Shown here in pieces: positions 1 to 8,135 of a stretch of 64,000 bases of DNA (position 1 is the stretch's first letter; each line of letters opens with the position of its first letter). Under the pieces are notes generated by a model. It was given only the letters and a program-made list of their open reading frames with translations. It was not told the DNA's origin and searched no databases. The stretch covers positions 1 to 64,000 of the forward strand of contig NZ_JAFJZZ010000010.1 in NCBI RefSeq assembly GCF_017255415.1. Reading direction: 5' to 3'. Source of the stretch: Clostridium aminobutyricum (lineage in GTDB: Bacteria; Bacillota; Clostridia; Peptostreptococcales; Anaerovoracaceae). A program made the translations under genes and the position numbers.

Positions 1-22
1 GGCTGACATCAAGATGTCAGCC
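1..22 (+). terminator. Perfect hairpin followed by TTTTAT
   Basis: A perfect 10-bp stem (GGCTGACATC / GATGTCAGCC, loop AA) is followed by TTTTAT. It fits an intrinsic terminator for a + strand gene lying before the window. It also lies just downstream of the - strand peptidase gene, so it may serve both sides; its left flank is not visible. Confidence 0.65.
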
Positions 23-65
23 TTTTATGTTTGGAAAAGGGTCTTTAGAGAAAAACCCTGTCACC

Positions 66-1337
66 TTATAGATTTAAAAGACCCGCACCTTGTGCATTTG
101 TTGGCACTTCACTTAAAGGTACGGCACTGGACATGAGGATTCTTTTAACTTGTGCCGGTGATAGCTTTGGATAGGCTGCATGCAGGCACGCAGCAGCACC
201 GGCAACTGCGGGAGCAGACATAGAGGTGCCGGACTGTCTCAAATACTGTTTACCGGTATTTGCGGACAGGGAAAGGATCTCTACACCGGGGGCAACTATG
301 TCCGGTTTGGTCGTTCCGTTTGCGGTGGGGCCCCTGCTTGAGAATTCCGGAATGGACCATTTCCAAGAATCAGAGTCTTTTCCTTTATCGTAAGCTGCAG
401 AGCCCACCGTGATCACGTAGGGGCTGGTTCCCGGTGAGGAGATCGTCCCGCCCTCAGGCCCGCCGTTTCCGGCAGCGGTTACCACTGTAATCCCTTTGTT
501 CACAAGGGCATTTGCACCTAAAACTAAGGGATCCGCTACATCGTCAATGCCGTCTCCGTTTATGTCAAAGCTGGTCGCATCAATACCTAAGGAAAGGTTC
601 ACAACGCGAATATTGTATTTAAGATGGTTATCAGCAACCCATTGCATAGCCGCTAAAATATCTGAAGTACTCCCATTGCCTTCTTGATCTAAAGCTTTTA
701 ACGCCACGATTTTTGCATTGGGGGCTGTTCCCATGCAAGCGATGTTACACACTTGCTCCGGTGAAAGCATTTTGAGCAATTCAAAAATATCCGGACCGCC
801 CAATAGATAGCCGCTTCCTGCCGCGATTCCGGCTACATGCGTTCCGTGTCCGTCATCGTCATAAGGAATAAAAGCATTATTGACAAAATCTTTAAAAGCA
901 AGGATTCTGTTGGTAGGCTTGATCACATCATAATGAGGAGCTAATCCCGTATCTATAATAGCAATCGTAACGCCGTCTCCCCCGCAAGAATTGCTGAACG
1001 TGCATTTTGTTGCTTTCGGTTTGGAACTGTTAAGCTTTTTAAAAAGCTTTGATAAATTATTATTTAAGCTTGAAATACCGAATCTGGAAAGCTCGGTTTC
1101 TGTATCGGTTTCGGGAATCGGAAGCTTTGAGACAACCGCATCCTTGGATATCAGAGCAATGTCCGCATTGCATTTTATATATCCAAGTTTTTTAGCGGGG
1201 ACCTCAACACAGAGTGCATTAATAAAAGGTAATTCATATTTAATTGTTCCGTAATTCTCGAGTACACAATCTCTTATAGAATCAATCGTACGTTTTGAAT
1301 ATATAATCACGGGCATTGTGCCCTTGCCTGATTTCAT
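66..1337 (-). CDS. S8 (subtilisin-like) serine peptidase
   Basis: Subtilisin-family endopeptidase of 423 residues. The catalytic triad is intact: Asp129 in IAIIDTG, His164 in DGHGTHVAG and Ser372 in SGTSMSAP. Residues 1-120 form a propeptide-like region. There is no hydrophobic signal sequence at the N-terminus (MKSGKGTMPVII), so the protein is either intracellular or leaves by an unrecognised route. The start at 1337 was chosen because AAGGAGG (1344-1350) lies 6 nt upstream; a longer reading adds nine residues but has no such site. An inverted repeat CATTCC/GGAATG (1357-1373) sits just upstream and could be an operator. The substrate is unknown. The neighbouring tspO is divergent and gives no functional hint. 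Confidence 0.9.
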   Translation of the reverse strand: MKSGKGTMPVIIYSKRTIDSIRDCVLENYGTIKYELPFINALCVEVPAKKLGYIKCNADIALISKDAVVSKLPIPETDTETELSRFGISSLNNNLSKLFKKLNSSKPKATKCTFSNSCGGDGVTIAIIDTGLAPHYDVIKPTNRILAFKDFVNNAFIPYDDDGHGTHVAGIAAGSGYLLGGPDIFELLKMLSPEQVCNIACMGTAPNAKIVALKALDQEGNGSTSDILAAMQWVADNHLKYNIRVVNLSLGIDATSFDINGDGIDDVADPLVLGANALVNKGITVVTAAGNGGPEGGTISSPGTSPYVITVGSAAYDKGKDSDSWKWSIPEFSSRGPTANGTTKPDIVAPGVEILSLSANTGKQYLRQSGTSMSAPAVAGAAACLHAAYPKLSPAQVKRILMSSAVPLSEVPTNAQGAGLLNL

Positions 1338-1625
1338 AAGGAACCTCCTTGTTGAACATTCCATATCGGAATGGATATATCATAGTATGCAGAAAGATTC
1401 TATTCTGTTAGCGCAGCTTATTGATTGGCGGGAACGTTTAGTGAATAAGTTTACGGGTAAAGATAATAAAAATAGAGATCATTTCATACCACATCAAAGT
1501 AAGGCTATACCAATACAGTGATACAATTTTAAAATGTATATAATAAATATACGATTAATAAAAACAAAGAAAAGAATAGTTTTGGGGGTTTTGCATATAC
1601 CTAATTAAAAAGCGGGAGGGAAAAA

Positions 1626-2087
1626 ATGAAAAATGTAAAAGCTTTCGTGATAAGTCTACTGATCAGTTTAGGAATAGGGGCCTTGTCAGGATTTTTGACC
1701 AGAAATTCGATGGAACTTTATAATCAGCTGATTATACCGAAATATGCACCGCCAGGATTTGTATTTCCGGTTGTGTGGACAATACTATATACATTGATGG
1801 GAATTTCTGCATATTTGGTTTTTATTTCAAATTCACCTTATAAAAAGAAGGCCTTACTTATGTACGCTCTTCAGCTTATGCTAAACTTTATATGGCCGAT
1901 TATTTTTTTCAATTTAAAAATGTATTTTCCGGCTTTTTTTGTATTATTGCTGTTGTTAATTACTATTGTGCTAATGATAAAGCGTTTTTATAGAGTAAAC
2001 AAAACGGCGGCGTTCTTACAGATTCCTTATTTGTTATGGATACTATTTGCCACCTATTTAAACTTTGAAATTGCCATGTTTAATTAA
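1626..2087 (+). CDS. tspO: TspO/MBR family membrane protein
   Basis: Tryptophan-rich sensory protein / translocator family, 153 residues, the usual length. It has about five hydrophobic helices and the family-typical stretch PKYAPPGFVFPVVWTILYT at about residues 38-56. Family members bind tetrapyrroles and act in the membrane in stress or porphyrin handling; a role here is not shown by context. GGGAGG about 6 nt before the ATG supports the start. It appears monocistronic, with a terminator at 2093-2136. The 288-bp gap before it, shared with the divergent peptidase gene, holds no other gene. Confidence 0.9.
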   Translation: MKNVKAFVISLLISLGIGALSGFLTRNSMELYNQLIIPKYAPPGFVFPVVWTILYTLMGISAYLVFISNSPYKKKALLMYALQLMLNFIWPIIFFNLKMYFPAFFVLLLLLITIVLMIKRFYRVNKTAAFLQIPYLLWILFATYLNFEIAMFN

Positions 2088-2092
2088 AAGAT

Positions 2093-2136
2093 AAAGCAAG
2101 AAGAGGCAGGAAGAATCATTCTGCCTATTGCTTTTT
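2093..2136 (+). terminator. Intrinsic terminator after tspO
   Basis: Two-part stem: AAAGCAA pairs with TTGCTTT and AGGCAG pairs with CTGCCT. It is followed by a T run at 2132-2136. Confidence 0.75.
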
Positions 2137-2169
2137 AGTTGGGGTTTACAGGATAAAGACAAAATCATA

Positions 2170-2229
2170 TTGACAAACAAAAAGGAATCAGTTATAGTCT
2201 AATTCGTATAAAACAAATACGTTTTATAT
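2170..2229 (+). promoter_or_regulatory. Promoter and operator-like inverted repeat of the metNI operon
   Basis: TTGACA (2170-2175), a 17-nt spacer and TATAGT (2193-2198) give a near-consensus sigma-A promoter. Immediately downstream, GTATAAAAC (2206-2214) and GTTTTATAT (2221-2229) form an inverted repeat, 8 of 9 paired, over the expected transcription start. That placement suits a repressor site; the regulator is unknown. No SAM riboswitch was recognised between this point and the metN start. Confidence 0.75.
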
Positions 2230-2313
2230 ATTTAACGTGATCGAGCGAATAAAATAAATTACATAAATAAGCAATAGTACCTTACAAATTTGATAATGAA
2301 GGGGAGAAACAGA

Positions 2314-3360
2314 ATGATTGTACTAGAAAATATAAGCAAAACTTTCGATACTGAGAAACAGACCGTTTATGCAGTGAATAATGTTTCTCTTACCATTCAG
2401 CAAGGTGAAATTTATGGTATCATCGGTTTTTCCGGAGCCGGTAAATCAACCTTGGTTCGGTGTATCAATCTGCTTGAAGTTCCCACATCAGGAAAGGTTT
2501 TCGTAAATGATACAGAGTTGACAGGGTTGTCTGAAAAAGAGCTGCGCAAGGCCCGAAAAAAAATTGGTATGATCTTTCAGCAGTTTAACCTCTTCGCGTC
2601 TAGAACCGTGTTTCAAAATATTGCCTACCCGCTGAAAAGCAGCGGACTCACGAAAAGCGAAATTCGAGCGAAGGTGTATTCCTTATTGGATTTGGTGGAT
2701 TTAAAGGATAAAGAAACAGCCTATCCTTCTCAGCTTTCCGGCGGTCAGAAACAGAGAGTCGCCATAGCCCGTGCCCTTGCCAACGATCCTCAGATCTTGC
2801 TTTGTGATGAGGCGACCAGTGCACTGGACCCTCAGACGACACTGTCCATTTTAAAGTTGTTGAAAAAATTAAATCAGGAGCTGGGACTGACTATCGTGAT
2901 CATCACGCATGAAATGCAGGTCGTAAAAGAAATTTGCGATAAAGTAGCCGTCATGGAAAAAGGAAGTGTTGTAGAAAAGGGAGATGTTTTTTCTGTATTT
3001 GCAACGGCAAAGCAAAAAATCACTCAAGATTTTATTGATACAACGTCTAATTTATCTAAAATTTATTCGTTGATAGAGGAAGAAGCCCCTATAACAAACT
3101 TAAAGGCAGGGCAGTGCATTTTAAAACTGAAATATTTAGAGAGAAATGTTTCGGAAGCGCTGATATCCCAAATATCAAGACAGTTTCATATAGATGCAAA
3201 TATTATCTTTGGAAACATTGAATTAATCGGCGAAGAGCCGCTGGGCGGTTTAGTAGCAATCATCAGCGGTGAAAAGCAGAATATCGACGAAGCGATTTCT
3301 TATCTGCAAAGTAAAAATGTTGGAGTGGAGGTGATTTTAGATGCAAGAACTCTTACTTAA
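2314..3360 (+). CDS. metN: Methionine ABC transporter ATP-binding protein MetN
   Basis: ATPase of a MetNIQ-type uptake system, 348 residues. Walker A is GFSGAGKST (residues 38-46), the signature is LSGGQ and Walker B is ILLCDEATSALDP. The C-terminal ~90 residues are a NIL-type domain, which in MetN senses cytoplasmic methionine and inhibits transport. The start at 2314 is set by AAGGGGAG (2299-2306); an upstream in-frame TTG at 2290 has no such site. It overlaps metI by 20 bp. The substrate may be methionine or a related amino acid, because an ornithine-cyclodeaminase-family gene is inserted before metQ. Confidence 0.93.
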   Translation: MIVLENISKTFDTEKQTVYAVNNVSLTIQQGEIYGIIGFSGAGKSTLVRCINLLEVPTSGKVFVNDTELTGLSEKELRKARKKIGMIFQQFNLFASRTVFQNIAYPLKSSGLTKSEIRAKVYSLLDLVDLKDKETAYPSQLSGGQKQRVAIARALANDPQILLCDEATSALDPQTTLSILKLLKKLNQELGLTIVIITHEMQVVKEICDKVAVMEKGSVVEKGDVFSVFATAKQKITQDFIDTTSNLSKIYSLIEEEAPITNLKAGQCILKLKYLERNVSEALISQISRQFHIDANIIFGNIELIGEEPLGGLVAIISGEKQNIDEAISYLQSKNVGVEVILDARTLT

Positions 3361-4021
3361 TCTTATTCCAAATGTGATGTCAAAGCTGCCGGTGTTTTAC
3401 GCGAGTATTGAACAAACGCTAATCATGCTCGTTTGGTCCGGATCGATGTCCTTCCTTTTAGGACTTTTATTTGGGATGGCGATTACAGTGACAAAGAAAG
3501 ACGGCGTTTTAGAAAATGCGTTTATTTATCAGATTCTCGATAAAACAACGAATTTTTTCCGTTCCATTCCTTTCATTATTTTACTGGCAGCGTTGGTTCC
3601 TTTGACCAGATGGATTGCAGGAACTGCCATAGGTGTTGAAGGTGCTATTGTTCCGTTGGTATTTGGAACGGTTCCCTTTTTTACCAGACAAATTGAAAGT
3701 GCACTGGCGGAAATGGATTATGGTTTGATTGAAGCAGCTCAATCCATGGGATCAAGTCCGATAGAAATTATCTTTCGCGTTTATTTAAAGGAAAGTGTGG
3801 CAGCAATCACCAGAGCAACCACAATCATGTTGATTTTTTTGATTGGATTGACGGCCATGGCAGGAGCTGTGGGAGCTGGAGGGCTTGGAGACTTCGCTAT
3901 AAGATTTGGGCATCAACGAAACCAAATCGATGTCACCTATGTCACTGTACTGGTGCTTGTTCTCCTTGTTACGTTGATTCAAATTACAGGAAATTTCATT
4001 GAGAGAAAGAGTACGCACTAG
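3341..4021 (+). CDS. metI: Methionine ABC transporter permease MetI
   Basis: Membrane permease of the MetNIQ importer, 226 residues, usual length. It has about five transmembrane segments and the permease cytoplasmic loop near residues 130-150 (EAAQSMGSSPIEIIFRVYL), which docks to MetN. The start overlaps the metN end, with GGAGGTGA 7 nt upstream, so the two are translationally coupled. Confidence 0.93.
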   Translation: MQELLLNLIPNVMSKLPVFYASIEQTLIMLVWSGSMSFLLGLLFGMAITVTKKDGVLENAFIYQILDKTTNFFRSIPFIILLAALVPLTRWIAGTAIGVEGAIVPLVFGTVPFFTRQIESALAEMDYGLIEAAQSMGSSPIEIIFRVYLKESVAAITRATTIMLIFLIGLTAMAGAVGAGGLGDFAIRFGHQRNQIDVTYVTVLVLVLLVTLIQITGNFIERKSTH

Positions 4022-4058
4022 AATAAATATAAAATGTTGTATAGGAAAGGAAGATAAG

Positions 4059-5084
4059 ATGACCAAAGAAGAATATCGAAATTGGATATCTGAGTATTTG
4101 GATATCGGAAAAGAAGTGTTATATCTGACACAAGAAGATGTTCGGAAAATACCCCTCTCACCAAGTGAGGTGCTGGAACTGACCGAAAAGGCCCTAATTG
4201 CTTATAGTGCAAAAAAGACCGATATGCCTGCCAAAATAGGAATTCATCCTTTACCGGAGACCTTTTTCCATGCGATGCCGGCTTACGTTCCGGAAGCTTA
4301 TGCGGCAGGGATTAAGTGGGGCTCTTGTTATCCGGAGAATAAAAAACGCTATGGATACAGTCAGGCAAACGGCTTAATCCTATTTAACGACCATTTATCG
4401 GGGGTTCCCCTTTCTATTCTGGATTGTATCTATGTCACGGAAATTCGAACTGCGGCGGTAAGCTATGCCTCTGCGAAAGTATTGGCGGATTCCAATGCAA
4501 CGACCTTCGGAATGATCGGCTGCGGTGTAGAAGGCAGACAACATGTGAAAAACATCAGTGACGTACTTCCAAAATTAGAGAAAATCATCATTTATGATAT
4601 TTGGGAAGAAGCTGCCGACCGTCTCATTCAAGACTTCCAACCGGAGATTCAGGCAAAGATCATAAAGGCAAAGTCCTTTGAAGAAATTGCGAAGAGTTCA
4701 GAGGTTCTGACTTCGGCGACGGTTATCACTGAAAAGCCGGAACCTAAGATTAAAGATGAATGGATCGGCGCAGGGCAAACCCTTCTATTGTGCGATTGCC
4801 ACTCGCTCTATGAAGACAAAACCATTAAACGTGCGGATAAATATTTGGTGGATAGTATTGAACAGCATCAATTATTGCAAGGCTATGGTTATTATCCGGA
4901 CGGGCTTCCGGCGATTTACGCGGAAACCGGAGAAGTGGTCGGCGGAACGAAGAAAGGCAGAGAGAGCGGAGATGAACTCATTGTGTGCAACAATGTTGGT
5001 ATGGCGGTTGAAGATATGTTCGTCGTACGGTCGCTGTTTGACAGAGCCTTGGAAACCGGAATCGGACGAAAACTGCCGCTATAA
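4059..5084 (+). CDS. Ornithine cyclodeaminase / mu-crystallin family protein
   Basis: NAD(P)-dependent enzyme family, 341 residues. The central Rossmann segment is visible as TTFGMIGCGVEGRQH near residues 146-160. The N-terminal substrate lobe contains KWGSCYPENKK and ends in EIRTAAVSYASAKVLA. Family members include ornithine cyclodeaminase, archaeal-type alanine dehydrogenase and ketimine reductases, so the reaction cannot be fixed from sequence. The start at 4059 is favoured by AAAGGAAG (4046-4053). It sits between metI and metQ, 37 nt from each, which suggests it acts on the imported compound or its keto/imino form. That is inference. Confidence 0.85.
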   Translation: MTKEEYRNWISEYLDIGKEVLYLTQEDVRKIPLSPSEVLELTEKALIAYSAKKTDMPAKIGIHPLPETFFHAMPAYVPEAYAAGIKWGSCYPENKKRYGYSQANGLILFNDHLSGVPLSILDCIYVTEIRTAAVSYASAKVLADSNATTFGMIGCGVEGRQHVKNISDVLPKLEKIIIYDIWEEAADRLIQDFQPEIQAKIIKAKSFEEIAKSSEVLTSATVITEKPEPKIKDEWIGAGQTLLLCDCHSLYEDKTIKRADKYLVDSIEQHQLLQGYGYYPDGLPAIYAETGEVVGGTKKGRESGDELIVCNNVGMAVEDMFVVRSLFDRALETGIGRKLPL

Positions 5085-5121
5085 ATAGTAAATGTTTATA
5101 TAGAAAAAGGAGGAAATGAAA

Positions 5122-5955
5122 ATGAAACTTAAGAAATTATTGGCACTAGCTTTAGTGCTTACGTTAGCTGTGAGTGTAGCAGCCTGCGGAAAGAGTTCAA
5201 AAGACAGTGAAGAAAATGCTGACAAGGTAACCGTAAAGGTAGGGGTAGTAGGAGAAGACAACGCGATGTGGACTCCGATCATTGAAAACCTTGCCAAAGA
5301 AGGAATCGACGTTCAGCTGGTAAGCTTTTCCGATTACACCACACCGAACCAAGCCTTAGACAATGGTGAAATCGATCTGAATGCGTTCCAGCACCATGCG
5401 TATCTGGATAGTGAAGTACAAAATAACGGGTATAAAATTACCTCAATCGGCGATACGTACATCTCCGCGATGAATATCTATTCTAAGAATATTAAAGATA
5501 TCAGCGAAATCAAGAAAGGGGATAAGATCGCCGTACCGAATGATGCATCCAACGAAGGAAGAGCGCTAAAGGTAGTGGCATCGGCCGGACTCATTAAATT
5601 GGATCCAAACGCAGGCGACAGCCCTGAATTAACAGATATTACCGAAAATCCGCTGAACCTTGAGTTCGTAGAAGTAGACGCTGCCAACGTGTATACTTTA
5701 CTTCCGGACGTGGCTGCCGGCGTTATTAATTGCAACTATGCATTAGACAGCGGATTAAATCCGGGAAAAGATTCGATTTTCCATGATGATGTGAATTTTT
5801 ATACCGGTAACAGCTATAACAATCTGATTGCTGCAAGAACGGAAGATGCAGACAATGAAGTATATAAGAAAGTGGTAGACGCATACCAGTCGGAAGAAGT
5901 AAAGGCCGTATTTGCGGATGTATTCAAGGGTGCATACATTGCAGCTTGGAAGTAA
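5122..5955 (+). CDS. metQ: Methionine ABC transporter substrate-binding lipoprotein MetQ
   Basis: NlpA/MetQ-family solute-binding lipoprotein, 277 residues. The signal peptide is KKLLALALVLTLAVSVAAC, with the lipidated Cys at residue 22 (lipobox VAAC). Family motifs include NAFQHHAYLD and IAVPNDASNEGRAL. The start at 5122 is preferred because AAAGGAGG (5106-5113) lies 8 nt upstream; the ATG at 5116 is only 2 nt away. It is the last gene of the metNI-OCD-metQ operon, and a strong terminator follows. Binding-pocket residues are not enough to prove that methionine is the ligand. Confidence 0.92.
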   Translation: MKLKKLLALALVLTLAVSVAACGKSSKDSEENADKVTVKVGVVGEDNAMWTPIIENLAKEGIDVQLVSFSDYTTPNQALDNGEIDLNAFQHHAYLDSEVQNNGYKITSIGDTYISAMNIYSKNIKDISEIKKGDKIAVPNDASNEGRALKVVASAGLIKLDPNAGDSPELTDITENPLNLEFVEVDAANVYTLLPDVAAGVINCNYALDSGLNPGKDSIFHDDVNFYTGNSYNNLIAARTEDADNEVYKKVVDAYQSEEVKAVFADVFKGAYIAAWK

Positions 5956-5973
5956 ATTGATAATCGACTAAGA

Positions 5974-6014
5974 AAAAGGGGGATCAGTAATAAAATTTTT
6001 CTGATTCCCCTTTT
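5974..6014 (+). terminator. Intrinsic terminator after metQ
   Basis: A 14-bp stem AAAAGGGGGATCAG / CTGATTCCCCTTTT (one G-T wobble) around a 13-nt loop, ending in TTTT. Confidence 0.85.
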
Positions 6015-6118
6015 GATTTCCGTAAAAATATCGTAAGATGGTCCTATGACGATTCAATTCAATGACTTTTTAGCGCGTGTAAGTTTTCTCAATTTTAATT
6101 TAATCAGGAGGAATGACT

Positions 6119-7282
6119 ATGCCACAACTTTCAGATAGAACGAAAAATTTTACCGATTCGGTTATTCGGCGAATGACTCGGATCTCCTTGCAATACGATG
6201 CCGTCAATCTTTCTCAAGGATTTCCGGATTTTGCACCGCCCCGAGAGATTTTAGAGCGGCTGGCGGAGCTATCACCGGATGGCCCGCATCAATATTCGCT
6301 GACTTGGGGGGCACAAAATTTCAGAGAAGCACTTGCCGAAAAACAAATCCCGCGGATGGGCATTCCACTGGACCCGAACAGTGAGATGGTGGTTACCTGC
6401 GGAAGCACGGAAGCGATGATGGCGGCGATGATTACGGTAACGAATCCGGGGGATAAGGTGATTGTCTTTTCCCCGTTTTATGAAAACTACACAGCCGATA
6501 CGATTTTATCCGGAGCGGAACCGATTTATGTTTCCCTGCACCCGCCTACTTTTGAATTCCGTGTAGATGAATTGGAGGCGGCCTTTAAACAGCGTCCCAA
6601 AGCATTGATTTTGTGTAATCCCTCTAATCCTTGCGGTAAAGTTTTCACCTATGATGAGTTGAAAATCATTGCTGATTTCGCAGAAAAATACGATACGTTT
6701 GTGATTACAGATGAGGTGTATGAGCACATCATTTATGAGCCGCACAAGCACGTGTATTTTGCCTCTCTTCCGGGTATGTTTGAACGAACGATTTCCTGCA
6801 GCTCTTTGTCAAAGACATACTCCATCACCGGATGGCGTCTTGGGTATATTATTGCACCGGCCCGCGTTATTGACGTCGCTAAAAAGGTACATGACTTTTT
6901 GACCGTCGGTGCGGCTGCACCGCTGCAAGAAGCGGCCATTGTCGGGCTCAAATTCGGAGAGGAATATTACCTTGACTTACAGAAGAAATATACACAGAAA
7001 AGAGAGTTGCTTATCAGCGGACTAGACTCCATTGGTATTACACATACAAATCCGGAGGGTGCGTATTATATATTGTTGGACGTATCTGAATTTGGCTATA
7101 CAAACGATTTGGAGTTTTGTGAAGTACTTGCCCGGGAGGTAGGGGTTGGAGCCGTTCCGGGGTCAAGCTTCTTTAAAGAGGATATTCATCACTTAATACG
7201 GCTTCATTTTGCCAAAAAAGAGGATACATTGAACGAAGCATTAAACCGATTGCAGCATATTCGGACCAAGCTTTTGAAGTAA
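6119..7282 (+). CDS. Class I/II PLP-dependent aminotransferase
   Basis: Fold-type I aminotransferase, 387 residues, of the kynurenine/glutamine transaminase K-like and methionine aminotransferase-like group. NLSQGFPDF lies near the N-terminus; CNPSNPCGK and ITDEVYEH follow; the PLP Schiff-base lysine is Lys232 in SLSKTYSITGWRLGY; the C-terminal arginine is in LIRLHFAK. The start at 6119 lies 7 nt after CAGGAGG; the ATG at 6113 is too close. It follows the metNI operon after a terminator, so it is probably a separate unit. It could transaminate methionine, aromatic or glutamine-type substrates. Confidence 0.88.
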   Translation: MPQLSDRTKNFTDSVIRRMTRISLQYDAVNLSQGFPDFAPPREILERLAELSPDGPHQYSLTWGAQNFREALAEKQIPRMGIPLDPNSEMVVTCGSTEAMMAAMITVTNPGDKVIVFSPFYENYTADTILSGAEPIYVSLHPPTFEFRVDELEAAFKQRPKALILCNPSNPCGKVFTYDELKIIADFAEKYDTFVITDEVYEHIIYEPHKHVYFASLPGMFERTISCSSLSKTYSITGWRLGYIIAPARVIDVAKKVHDFLTVGAAAPLQEAAIVGLKFGEEYYLDLQKKYTQKRELLISGLDSIGITHTNPEGAYYILLDVSEFGYTNDLEFCEVLAREVGVGAVPGSSFFKEDIHHLIRLHFAKKEDTLNEALNRLQHIRTKLLK

Positions 7283-7350
7283 AAATACCCATAAAAGAAA
7301 ATCTTGTTTATAATGGAAGAAATTCCTTTCCGTTGAGATCGCAGTATTTT

Positions 7351-7379
7351 TTGACGAAATGGCGTTTATTTGATATAAT
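7351..7379 (+). promoter_or_regulatory. Sigma-A-type promoter for the two-component operon
   Basis: TTGACG (7351-7356), 17-nt spacer, TATAAT (7374-7379), 54 nt before the response regulator start. Confidence 0.8.
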
Positions 7380-7433
7380 TATGTCGGTTGCGCAGACAAT
7401 CTAGTATTGGGGAATAAAGGGAGGTCGCATTAT

Positions 7434-8132
7434 ATGGACTCAAAAAAGGTATTGATTATTGAAGATGAGAAGGCTATTTCAGATATCATCCGATTTAATC
7501 TGACGAAAGAAGGATTTGACGTAGAGGCTGCTTATGATGGGCAAGAGGGGTTAGACAAGGCCGTGAGAATGGAACCGGATCTGATCTTATTGGATGTCAT
7601 GCTTCCTTTAATGGATGGATTTCAAGTATGCAAGCGTGTAAGGGAGTCCAGTGTTGTACCGATTATCATGCTGACAGCCAAGGAAGAAGAAGTCGATAAG
7701 GTTTTGGGACTGGAGCTGGGGGCAGACGATTACATAACAAAGCCTTTTGGTATGAGAGAATTGATCGCACGAATCAAAGCCAACCTAAGAAGAACGGATT
7801 TGACTGCTGGTGTAAAGGGTGAACCTTCCAATGTTCAAGACTTTGCTAATTTGTCCATAGATATGAACCGGTATGAAGTAAGAAAGAACGAGCAGGTTCT
7901 GGAATTGACTTTAAGAGAATTTGAACTGTTAAGATACTTGGCAGAGAGAGAAAATAAGGTGTTTTCGAGAGAGCAGCTTTTGGAAGAAGTATGGGGTTAT
8001 GAGTATTACGGCGACATTCGAACGGTAGATGTAACAGTAAGAAGACTCCGGGAAAAGCTGGAGGACGATTCCAGCGATCCAAAGTATATTATGACAAAGC
8101 GAGGAATCGGATATTACTTTAGGAGGCCTTAA
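7434..8132 (+). CDS. walR: WalR/PhoB-type response regulator
   Basis: OmpR/PhoB-class regulator of 232 residues. The receiver domain (about 1-120) contains IIEDE, the phosphoacceptor Asp in LILLDVMLP, and the Lys in ITKPFG. The winged-helix DNA-binding domain (about 135-230) includes LTLREFELLRYLA and DVTVRRLREKLE. The receiver is closest in look to WalR (YycF), which controls cell-wall metabolism in Firmicutes. The usual yycH/yycI/yycJ neighbours are absent, so a PhoP-like role remains possible. The start at 7434 has GGAGG 9 nt upstream. The histidine kinase gene follows immediately. Confidence 0.85.
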   Translation: MDSKKVLIIEDEKAISDIIRFNLTKEGFDVEAAYDGQEGLDKAVRMEPDLILLDVMLPLMDGFQVCKRVRESSVVPIIMLTAKEEEVDKVLGLELGADDYITKPFGMRELIARIKANLRRTDLTAGVKGEPSNVQDFANLSIDMNRYEVRKNEQVLELTLREFELLRYLAERENKVFSREQLLEEVWGYEYYGDIRTVDVTVRRLREKLEDDSSDPKYIMTKRGIGYYFRRP

Positions 8133-8135
8133 TTG

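Noticed and set aside
1318-1521. A 67-codon + strand open frame between the peptidase and tspO
   Set aside because: It begins inside the antisense of the peptidase start, has no ribosome binding site and has no family features.
2088-2313. SAM riboswitch or T-box upstream of metNI
   Set aside because: None of the conserved sequence elements or a leader terminator could be found; the only hairpin with a T run belongs to tspO.
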